A DNA stretch of 64,000 nucleotides from Typha latifolia (taxonomy: Eukaryota > Streptophyta > Magnoliopsida > Poales > Typhaceae), in contig CM034107.1 in the NCBI GenBank assembly GCA_019914945.1, positions 5,332,001 through 5,396,000 of the forward strand. The letters run 5' to 3'. Below are positions 12,006 through 23,100 of the stretch, piece after piece. The position numbers and the translations under genes are program-made. Each line of letters starts with the position of its first letter. The stretch's first letter is position 1. The notes beneath the pieces were generated by a model. The model searched no databases and had not been told where the DNA came from. It saw only the letters and a list, made by a program, of their open reading frames with translations.

Positions 12006-13292
12006 GGAATGCTATGGGTCGAGGTTTTCTTTTCGATAATAGTGTGCATCAGTGACTAAGACGTACTACGTGTAACGTACAAATCACACTCTATATTTTA
12101 TTTATTTTATAATTTATATTTCGTCTTTAAAACTTTTGTAAGCCAACAATTTATTTTTTCTAATAATTTTTGACTTAATACCTTAGTTAACTTAAACGGT
12201 ACTATAAAAAAATATTTTATTATAATAAATAAAAAAATTTATAAATATCTAAATTACTCGTATATTTTTTATCATCTTTTTTTCTCCCCAAACAAGAAGA
12301 ATAAGAGGAGGAGGAGAATAGTATAGATATTTTAGTAATTTAGTCGACGTTATTTAGCCAAAATAACGTTAGGGTGTTAAATTAGAATAAGCAGTTGAGT
12401 TTATAAAATCTTCAAAAACGATGCATGAGTCACAAAATAGATAAAATGTAGGATGTTATTTATAAAAATCTATATTTATAAAGATAAACTATTTGACACT
12501 ACAAGTATTCTTATATTACATGCTTACCTCTAAGAAGTTATTCACACATTTACCTTTGCAGAATATCTAATTATAAAGCAAGTAATAGTTAAAATTGGAG
12601 GGAAATACTCATAGGTAGGCTATAATTTGTAACTCTTGTGAACTTTTAGCTATGTCACTTAACTTCTTTATAGTCATAATATATATTTAATTGTTAGTTT
12701 TTCTTCCAAAATTAATAATAAGAATAATTTTTTGTTAAACTGTGAAACTTTTTATAACATATTTGAAATATCCAAAGTGTTTAATGAGAATGATTCTGAC
12801 AAAAAAAAAGCATAACACGAAAGGAATTTAAAAAATGATTCTTCTAATTAGTTATTGTAAAATAAAAATTGCATCTAATCTTTTAATATTAAATATAATA
12901 TCCTATGAGCATCTAACACTCTAATCTAAAAACACTAATATTATCCTTCATTCGGCTCGAGCCCTGCAAGTAAATGCAAAGCCCACTCTATCCTCCAATC
13001 CACCCTCAAATGCTCTATTTATCTAACTCTGGGAAGGGAAGGTGGTGATGAGGCTTGTCTAAAAATATAATTGTTGAACTATTATCTCTTAGAAGCAACG
13101 TCCAAGTGGAAGTGATGAGGATACCAGCTTAGAATTATTAGTGGTGTGGAGGCTCTGCAATGATTCAGAATCTCAAAAGCTTCTTCCGCATCACTTTTTG
13201 TCAACATTGCCTTCTTCTTCAAAGCTTTGGGAAAGGAAAGACACTCTCCATCATCTCCTCCCTTCCCTAAAAGCAGCATCATGTGGTGAGAT
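12006..13292. other. AT-rich intergenic region
   Basis: This is the upstream region of the CCDC47-like gene. A degenerate inverted-repeat element probably occupies 12075-12470. At 13082-13292 a minus-strand open stretch ends at the LTR border and may be the residue of a gene, but I do not recognise it. Confidence 0.45.
12075..12470. mobile_element. Possible degenerate Mutator-type MITE
   Basis: The left about 60 bases and the reverse complement of the right about 60 bases align at roughly two-thirds identity. Both resemble the inverted repeats of the well-defined MITE at 25114-25461 (an AAATnACAnCCTACATTTT-like core). No target duplication is recognisable, so the borders are approximate. Confidence 0.4.
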
Positions 13293-14699
13293 TGTAAAAC
13301 CCCCGCACGGCATAGGCACGTGCTCGCCCACTCGCCCACATCGCATACGCATGCGACAGGATAGGTGGGGCCTGTCACCCACAGATACACTTGTGCTCAC
13401 ATAATCCATCATACTATAAATCATGACATTATCAAGTTAGACTTATTAACATATCCATATCTACATCCATAACAACCATACTAGACAGTTATATAATATG
13501 GTAGGATCCATACAAGCCACAACAAACCATCAAGATACAACTAAAACCACCGATACACAAGTACATTATAATTCGACTTGTATTATACAAATCATATTCT
13601 ATACAATTTAGTACAAATATCAAATAATGGTACAACTCAATATCTAAATAAACTATTTTCTATACTATCTTACGTCTATAGTTTATCTCATCTTTGCTCT
13701 AAAATATCTTCTCAGGATATCTTAAATCGCTATCACGTACCATAATATTTGGGAGGTTAAAAAAGAAATAAAAAAAGTCATAAGCTAAATGCTCAGTAAA
13801 TAAATCTTACCATGAATCAGTGATGTCAAATAAAGAATAAATTATGTACTGGATAATATGAATCACATAGGAGCATCATATCATGAATGAGTTTATGAAT
13901 GTATCCTTAATAATATATAAATAAAGCGTAGATATCATGTCATAACTTATCAAAGTATATAATTCTCAATAATGTATAAACAATCTCCATATCATACCAT
14001 CATCACTTATGATGCATACTAACAATGACCATGCTATAATATCAAATGCAACAACATATGATGTATCTTAACTACTCGATAATCAGGTACATCAGATGAT
14101 AATGAAATCATATGCATTTCTCAATATTTCAGTCATTAATGTCATCTCTAAATATACATCATACTAGACTACTATGTACAATCAATATCTGGTACCTGGT
14201 CTCAAATCCAACCTAAAGGCTTAGAGCATACCCTGCCAATCGTAAAAAGTATCTCAATCATATAAACATACCCTGTCAATCGTTAAGGGTATCATCATCA
14301 ACTAGACCTGGGTACCCAACTAGTTGATAGAAATCATATGAGGATAACTCGCCACATACCTAGTGAACAGCATGTGTTTGAATGTTTGCTGCGCATATAG
14401 ACTACTGACCTCGAAGGTAAGGCCATAGGATCGCGACTATGTCGAGCGATCAATCAACTCCATGCACGGCCTAACCCTCGCGTCCACTCGGATATTCTTA
14501 TGCTTTCTACCAACTATACTATTAATGAGAATTCATGCATTTAGGAGATAAGACTATTCACTTCAGATCAGAAGACCCGACACACGTATCCCTTATGTCC
14601 ATCAATCAATTGTCACTCATCGCTAATAAGGTCCACGGGGATTCATATAAGGAGTTCGGGATCTTAAAATATTTAGGTAATGTGAAATTAGCCGTTTAT

Positions 14700-14933
14700 G
14701 TAAAATATGATGATTTATTAGGTTTTAAAATTTCTACTTATCTTTATAACTAGTTAGATTTATAATTATAAATAAAAGTATAAATATAGATTAAAACCTA
14801 ATTAAAATTCGTTCGTGTAAAATATGATGATTTATTAGGTTTTAGAATTTCTACTTACCTTTATAACTAGTTAGATTTATAATTATAAATAAAAGTATAA
14901 ATATAGATAAAAATCTAATTATAATTAAGTTGT
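14700..14933. repeat. 117-bp tandem duplication inside the LTR
   Basis: Two adjacent units (14700-14816 and 14817-14933) share nearly all bases, including a GTAAAATATGATGATTTATT start. The duplication lies in the AT-rich middle of the minus-strand LTR. Confidence 0.9.
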
Positions 14934-15451
14934 GGTTCTCACTCTATCTTTATTAATTAAGGACTTTATAGTCTTTACTTTATAAAATAATAAATAAATA
15001 AATATAAGTATTACTTATATTTATGTGTAATGGTTTATAACAGTATAATCATAAATTATACTAATTATAATTAATAATAATCATATTGAAGAATATATAT
15101 TATTATTAAAATAATTAATATCTAAATAATCTATTTGCATTAATTAAGAAAGAAATACCTAAATAAATAAATAAAAATAAAATAAGTATAAAAAAAGAGG
15201 ATTGCCACTAGTGCTTGGCTCGGCCCAGCACTATAGAGCACCTGCCTGCTACAGTGCTAGGCCGAGCCCAACACTATTGCAAAAAGAGGAGGAGAAACCT
15301 GAGGAAGAAGAAGAAAGGAAGAAGAAAGAAAGAAGAAGAGAAGAGAGAGAGGAGGGGAAAGAGGAGAGCCGGGCCGGTGAGGAGGGGCTCAGCCGTTGCT
15401 GGCTAGTTAGTGACCGGCCTTTCACCGGCGGCTCAGTTTTGGTGAACCTGA

Positions 15452-15456
<5 letters not shown>

Positions 15457-15508
<52 letters not shown>
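15457..15508. repeat. GA microsatellite
   Basis: A near-perfect GA run of about 44 bases is followed by a G run, inside the CT-rich (minus strand) leader of the LTR. It explains the Arg/Glu-rich ORFs at this position. Confidence 0.9.
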
Positions 15509-15509
<1 letters not shown>

Positions 15510-15979
15510 AGAGAAGGGAGGAGGGAAGAGGCTTACTGGCGTTAGTGATAGCGGTAGCGGCGGCAGCTGCAGGCCAGCGCCGGCGGGGAGGAGGAAAAAG
15601 AGAGTTTGAGAGAGAAGAGAGAGATCAAGGGGAGAAGAGAGAGATTTTAAGGGAGAGAGAAAAAAAGAGGCAGTGAAGGCACGCCAACGCCCAAACCTTC
15701 TAGGCCGGCCACATCATGCCATAATTTTTTTTTTTTTGCAATAGGTTGTTATAGAGATCCTTTGGCTTGTTTGGCAGTCTTTGGTTGAGACAATAGCACT
15801 CAAATAGAAAAAATTTTGAACCTTATCTCAACTTCATTTTTGCCCTCATTTGTGGTTCCATTTTCGATCTCGATTTGACTCTTACTGGCATTTATGGAGA
15901 TCCGCACCGTGTTAATAATGCCCATCTATGGTCTCATATTGCTCACTACACAACTATCTTCTGACCCCTCTATTGTATT

Positions 15980-18900
15980 GTTAATTTTATGCTATTTCAG
16001 ACCTCTCTGAGAAAGTTGGCTGCAAGGTAGTGTTTTCCTCTAGAATAAATTACTTTTTAAATAATATGAATAGGGTTTCTCTAATAAATTTGGGTTTTGC
16101 CAAGCTTGTGTTCACTTGGACCAATAAATGGTTCTATAGCAACTTAGTTTGGGAGAGATTAGATAGTACCCTGGTCTCTCCTTCCTAGTGCTCCATTTAT
16201 TCGGCTGATTGGGTCCTATATCTTCTAGTGATCATTAGTGACCACCATCTCCTCTCGTTCCTCACCGTGTTATTAGTTCGATAGCGTCCCTACTGTTTCT
16301 GCTTTGAAAATTGGTGGATGAAAAATAGGTAGTTCGCCCCTTATTGCAAATAGGCATGGTCGTTGCCTTTTTGTTCGAGAAAACTTCTCTCCACTAGCAA
16401 TATTTCTACTCTAGTTAGTCATTTGAAAATTTAGGTTAAATCGAAGGTGAGCAATTAAGCCAGACAATCAGAGCTATTAAGGATGAAATCCTTGCCCTTC
16501 AAACAAGCACGGATCAAGACAGTTGTTGGCTCTAGGAATTCTTCCTATGTGGAAGGCATGAAAACTTGATATTGAAGGATGAGATTTACTCGAAGCAACA
16601 TTTGAGATCAAGATAGATTGCTTGGGGGGGACCATAATAATAAATACTTCCATATCTTGGCCTCTCGCAAAAGGCACAACACCATATCTACCCTTTTGCT
16701 AGATGATGGAGTTTGGACCCACTATCCTAGTAGAATTAGAAGCATCTTTATTTTGTATTTCCAATCAATATTCTCTTCGATTAGTCCTCCCTCTATTGTT
16801 TCTTTTCAGCAAATTGACTAGACTTCCTTCTTGAAGTTACAAGTTGGCTTGATAGGGCTCTCGAGCTTTGACAGCCCGATAGCTTTAGATATTTTGGCCA
16901 AAGTTGAAGTCTAGTTTTTATAATGCCATTCGCCAACTTTTTGTGTCAAAGAAGATTTATCGAAACATGAACAAAACTAATATCATTCTTAACAAGGAGA
17001 ATCCCTCTAGGGTAGGCAACTAAGCCCATTAGTTTATGTAATACAATCTACAAGCTCATCTCTCGAAGATCGAGAGAGACAAACTATCGACAATGATGTG
17101 ATGGCCTAGGAACTAGTCCATTTCCTCAATACCTCTTATAGCATGGCCGGTGGCTTCATGTTGAAAGCTAATCTATCAAAAGGCCTTCGACTAAATGGAG
17201 TAGGGGCTTTTTCATGATTACCTCTGCTTGTATGGTTATGTGAGTTTATCTCCTATACTCCTTGGCTATAGAGATTAATAAAAATGCAGACGATTTCTTA
17301 TTCCTTTGAGAGGTCTTTGCTAAGGTTGTCACCTTTTACCTTATCTTTCATCTTGGGGTATAACATGCTTTCATACTTGCTTGAGTAGCGCATAAGGACT
17401 AACAACTTGAGAAAATCAAACTAGTAAAAGGAGCGCCATGAAATCACCTGATCTTTTTGTACAACCTACTCTTATTAGGGAAAGCATCTAGGTAGAAAGC
17501 ATCATCTCTTGCTATCATAATTGATACATACTGTAGAATCTCGGGCCAAATCATTAATCTTGATGAATCTACAAAGGTACCATCATAGTAAGCATGGTTT
17601 CACTTTCAAAGTTAGGATAGCATTTGCAAGCCTCTCAACTGCAAAGGTCTTGGTGATGGAAATCTCTTCTTAGTTAATAAGCTCTTATCTTAAAATTGGC
17701 TTGAAGTTTCATTACCTCTTCGCATAGCCCCTGGGCCAAGCTTCTTAAAGTAAAATATTTTTGCTCTTGGTCTTCTTGGGAGTCCAAGGCAAAGCAAGGA
17801 GATTCATTGACCTAGAAAGATATTTCTCAATGAAAGGACGCCTTAAGAGAAAAATGTTCGTTGGATTGTTGGGAGGCAATTATATTTCTATCAAAAGTGA
17901 CCTATGGTTGCCCTATTTTGTCATTTTAGATGCCTAGTTTCCACCATATGTCTTGACAATTAGTGACCTTATTTTTATCTCATACTAGAATATTTCTCTC
18001 ATATAGACTCTTTCCTTGATTGGTCATCTCCAAAATTCTTTACACCCATATTAGCCCTACAATGGTAGTTCAACCTAACTAGATGGTCTATAAACTAATG
18101 TCATCAGGAAAGTTCTCTACTAAATCTACTTTCAATATACTGTCTTGGGTAAACTCATCTTCATCTCACATTCTCAAGTATATATGGAAGTTGATTTAGT
18201 GCTATAAGAAGGTTATCCCTTGAGTTAAAACTTTTGTATGTCATTGTGTCTCTGATGACATTCCAGTTTCATCAATCTTACACTATGCATATAAGCTCTA
18301 TTGTTAATTTGTGTTTGATGTGTGAATTTATCTCATAAACTATTACTCACCCTTTTCTTATCTATCCTTTAATCTGTGTTGTTATTCTCCTGCAAACTCG
18401 CCCTCAAGATGGGTGATACCGTAGTCTAGCTGGATGTCAACTGCAATGTAGAAGTAGTTTGGGTTTGGCTTCTCCACTCTTAAGCTATCGCTAAATATAA
18501 AGTTTAACTCCTCCACATCCTTAATGGTTTCACTCTCTCCGTTCCTGCAAAAGACTTTTCCATTCCTTGCTTTCTAGATATACCACAGAATGTCAAAAAT
18601 GTAAGCTAGATCTTTAGTAGCAAAGTTGTGACCCATGGAAACTCAGGATCTATCCTTACTTTTGGTGGGGTCTATAGTTTTGAATTTTATAGGTTGGATG
18701 AACATGGATTAGTCGAGTGGTGGTTGTGGGGTATTGGAATCAATTTAGGCTTGCAGCCTGAGGGCATTCAATGGAGCAGAGCTATTTACTTAAACTACTA
18801 TCCAAAAGCTCCTTATGTCGAATGTGTAGTCATTCTGGAAAGGTTAAAGGAGTTGGTCGAGCTAGTAAGGGATAGATCGGTTTGGCTTTTCAATGATTCA

Positions 18901-19390
18901 TTAATCCTTCTTAATTGAATTAACGACGCTTCTAGTGACATTAACTAGATAGTTCTTCTTATTGTCTATGATTGTATGAATTGGTTGACATATTTTCCCT
19001 CCTATAGGGTCACTTATATGAGCGGGGTTAGTAATGTCCCTTTCGGTTTTCTTACGAGACTTGCTCCATGTAATTGTTGTCTATATAAAGCTTAGTCCAG
19101 CCCATTAGTGAAAAGCCTCTTATAATTCTTATCTTGAATGAGTTTCAATCTACGGATGCTTCTTAAAAGAAAATGAGAAACTATTACTGCTAGTTTACTT
19201 TGAAGACCTCCCTTGGTGAGTGAAGTACATGCAATAAAAGTAATACATTTGTTTTATTCAATAACTATTGAGAAATTATTTTGCAATGTATTGAAAGATT
19301 AAGAGTACCATGTTTGACTATTTGGATGCTTTATTTTTCTGCTATTGTAGGAATTACTCTTATGTGAGCATGAAAAAAAAAAGAATCTTA
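15980..19390 (+). pseudogene. Decayed LINE (L1-type non-LTR retrotransposon)
   Basis: Translating the plus strand with frame jumps gives successive L1-type pieces. An endonuclease C-terminal block (LGFAKLVFTWTNKW, then LVWERLDSTLVSPS and ISDHHLLS) lies at about 16070-16265. The linker before the reverse transcriptase (KYFHILASRKRHNTISTLL) is at 16636-16700. The zf-RVT region (YKLMSSGKFSTKST, then KYIWKL) is at about 18085-18200. A possible RNase H remnant (LVELVRDRSVW) lies near 18853. Frameshifts and stops are dense, so it is long dead. An A run near 19370-19381 may be the old 3' tail. The reverse transcriptase core is too decayed for me to mark its active site. Confidence 0.7.
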
Positions 19391-20131
19391 TCCGGCTGCA
19401 ATAAGCCTAATCTTGTCATTCAACGTTGCGTTTAGATTAATATTCATATAAATCATTTCTTATAGACTTATGAAGTTTAATGAATATATCACATCTAGGA
19501 ACAAAATAAATAAGGTTAAAAAAGTCAAATAAAAAACCATCTATCTTGCCTCTGTATACGACGGGGGCATGTTGGCCATTTGAGTGTGCTCCATTAATTT
19601 TGATAGAAAAATTAATGATTTCACTTTAAGATTTTTCAAAGTATACGAACTTGTTTAAGATTTTTCAAAGTATATAAGTGGTAATGTAATTTTAGGCATA
19701 AATACATTAATTTTTAAATATAATTTAGATCTAAAAGGAATACTTTACCTTTACATAAATTATTAAAAATAATTTAAAAGCTATTCAATATTTTATCTGA
19801 TAAGATATTACAACGAAATATATCTTATTTTATGTGAGATAAAAATGATTGATAAAAACGTGTTTATTTAATTTTAATAGTAATCTTAACAGTCAAAAAT
19901 TTCAGCAATAATTATAATATTTTTAAAATATAATGATAATTATGATATTTAAAAAGTTTGCGGCGGCAATTATGTAAAAATCCCTATTTACATATGACCC
20001 CATCCTTTTAACCTCCTCTTTTCGTCTATGCGGCAACTTTCAGATCTAGCATTGTCTCTCTTGAGTTCCGTAGTCTCCTCACCCTCGTTTTCAGGAACTC
20101 ATTCACTATAACCTTTGACTTCCGATTAATC

Positions 20132-20183
<52 letters not shown>

Positions 20184-20192
20184 TTCGCGTCA
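19391..20192. other. AT-rich upstream region of TMEM18
   Basis: This holds no gene. The sequence is AT-rich until about 19990, where it becomes more GC-rich and should contain the promoter and 5'UTR of TMEM18. It ends in a CT run. Confidence 0.5.
20137..20179 (+). repeat. CT microsatellite in the TMEM18 5'UTR
   Basis: A CT run of about 43 bases ends 13 bases before the TMEM18 start codon. CT/GA tracts of this kind are frequent in plant 5'UTRs and can bind GAGA-binding (BBR/BPC) proteins; a regulatory role here is inference. Confidence 0.9.
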
Positions 20193-23100
20193 ATGGAGGA
20201 TCTAAGGGCGGCGCTGAAAGAGCACGCCGATCTGGTCACAGATCTCTTCGAGAGGTTCTCCGCGGAGATCCGCACGGGATTCCGCCCCGCCGTCGACAAT
20301 TTCGTGGGTTTCTTCCACGCCATCGATTGGAAGGTACTTGCGATTTTATTTTTGTATCCAATTCCACGTTTTGATTCGAAAACCCTAACATATCTTCCTT
20401 AATTGTTACTTGGATCTGAGGATCGAGTGCTTTACGGTTTGGGTTTGCAGAATAATTTTTTTTCTTCTTTGGGTTCTTTTATGCATATCACTACGTACAT
20501 TTCAGCTTTATTGCAACAAACAAAAAGAAAACTCATTTTTAGTGTGAATTGTAGGCACTTATTAGCTCGGCGAGTGATCGCATCAAGTAAACGTGAAGAT
20601 GTGAAAACTCCTTTTTAGTGTGAATCGTAGGCACTTATTAGCTCGGCGAGTGATCGCATCAAGCACACGTAAAGATGTGAAGTAGACAAGTGAGTGTTCT
20701 CAATAGCAGCGTACGCATGAGAAAGTTGAATCATTACTACGGGACGCAGTGGTACGCTCATGAACATATCCTTGTTCATGGGCTTACATTGACTTTGCTG
20801 AGTTGCAGCATTAAACTTGTTAGTTGTCTTCGGAATTTAACTCAGAGAGCATTAGGGGTATAATGCTTGTACTTGATAGGTACGGGGTGATGGTTGTATG
20901 CTTGTTTAATTTATTCCTGTTAGAAAGATTGCTAATTGATTGGAACCTCACTTAATTTAACAGTTTTGAGGTAAGATGGATATAACATAGAGAAAAACTT
21001 ATCAGTAAAAGAGTGTAAAGAGGAAGGAGATGAAAACTTGGTGATATTAGGGGGATGCTGTAGATCACGTATCATCCAGTGGACTTCTATGATATATCGA
21101 CCCAGTTGAGAGGCCATTTAGATGATCTCACAAACTTAACAGAAAATTAAGTAGTGTTATCTCTATTCTGCTTTTAGTCTCCCATTATTCTCTTTCCTTT
21201 ATGTATCATAGCATGGTTCAAAGTTTCAGTTTTGGTTTCCCCTCAATTAAAAAGCAAAATTTTCAGTTGGTTTCGTTTCTAGTTTCATTGTATCTGTTTG
21301 AAATTGTTTTAATAAATAGTCTTTTTTATCTTTACTTTTAGTGCACCACACAAGATCTAATAGCATTTAAGCAATGAGGTTGATATTGCATTAGGTACAA
21401 GTTGGATTTCAAGTCAAATCTAGTCTTGAATCTAAAACATACTTTAAAAGAATTTTTGCAGGGTCATTTCAATTTGATGCTAGTTTCGAGGGATAGTTTT
21501 GGATTGAATAGGATCGAAATGCAAAACACTTTGGTAAAACATCTCAAGTCTACACAAAACTTCAAACTATGTATCATAGTAGTCAAGGTTTTCGGTGTTG
21601 GGATCGGGATCGATATCGGCTGTTCGGAAAAATGATCTGTATCAGCCATATTGCCTATCCAGAAAAACGATATGTAGTTGTATTGGTCGCTCGTATCGGA
21701 TCAGACTATTTTTTAATTATATAAAATTCTAAATATTATTTAAAAATGCAGAAATTTTTTAAAAATTTAGGAAAAATGATAAGAAAGTAAAAATTACTCA
21801 CTTGAAGCTTAAAACTTAAAAAATCTATTAACTTACTCAAAATTCAAAACTTTGAGAGCTGACTCTTATAAATTTATGTGGTCTTCATCATCATAATCAC
21901 CATAAATTTGTAAATAATGATGCTTAAAACTTGGTGCTCCAAAAAGTGATTCTATTATGCTAGTTATATTATATGGATCTTATTGCGTAACTTGTCTCTG
22001 AGGAAGATAATAATTACTATATAGATTTTGTGTCTAACGATATTGAGAAGAATAATTAGCATATGGATCTTTTGACGACTCTAAATAATAAATACTCGAT
22101 GCACCATAATCATAGGGAGCAACATTCTCATGATGACGTCGCTAATATGTATGTACATCCTCAATTTCTTTATCTTCAATCCCATGTTTATCTTTGAATA
22201 ATAATGAGTTTTTTTTTAAGACAACTTACTTCCTATATTTCTAGAAGTTGAGGCATTGTTGGCTAGGGGACAATTGATCGAAACGAATAACAATTAGTCA
22301 CAATTAGGAACGAAGCTCAGCTAGTATACGTAATGTGTTCAAGGTGACTATGTTTTTCTAACTTTTCTCAGCAAATGTAGATGGGACGATCCCACCATCG
22401 GGTGTATTATTAGGATTATTACTAGTACTAGTAGGTGTACTATCTTTCGCTGTTGAACGACTTATACCTATCTCTGGCTTCATTGTGGCCTTTTCTAATA
22501 TCTCATCTAACTATAGATTATTTCTAATATCTCGATCCTCTAAGTAAATTAAGAATTTGATCATGGTTGTATATAAAATTTATTAACCTCTGATCTTTAT
22601 GTATGACCATGTTAATTTCAAGCTCTTTTGCAATATTATCTAATATGAGATCAATACAATGTGCAATACATGGTGTCCAATATAAATGAGATCTCTTTAC
22701 CATTAGTATATTTCAGCAGCTTTATAATTTGCCATATTATCAGTAACCATTTGGACTACTCTTTTTTCACTTATTTATTGTACCACCTCATCTATCAACT
22801 GATAAATATAATATACACTTTTGAAATAAGCAATAATATTCACAAACGACAGAAATATTATTCTCATGCCCGAGTACACCAAGAAATTAATTATATATAT
22901 TTTTTTTTGTACTCCACGCATCACACGTTAGTCTACAACTAAATTTATTCCAATACCATTTAAATGTCTCAATGTAACTGCGAAGCTCATCTATCTTTGA
23001 GTCAATATATTTAGTAGCAATATTATTTGAACTAAGAGACAGAATACTAGACCCTATTGATTGTATGAGATCCACCATAGTGTGATAATAATGATTATCA

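Larger units (their letters stand above)
13293..15715 (-). mobile_element. Long LTR of a gypsy-type element, minus strand
   Basis: On the minus strand the sequence ends GGGGGTTTTACA at 13293 and begins near 15715 with a GC-rich, CT-rich leader, giving an LTR of about 2.4 kb. It has the same layout as the LTR at 37-2685: a CT-rich start, an AT-rich middle and a conserved block near its 3' end (GAGCATTTAGCTTA-like, near 13780). No primer-binding site or polyprotein adjoins it, so it is a solo or broken LTR. Its right border is approximate, and I found no convincing target duplication. Confidence 0.5.

Noticed and set aside
13082..13390. Minus-strand ORF with ECLSFPKALKKK
   Set aside because: The frame crosses the LTR border at 13293. 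The non-LTR half may be a gene fragment, but I recognise no family and see no splice or start signal.
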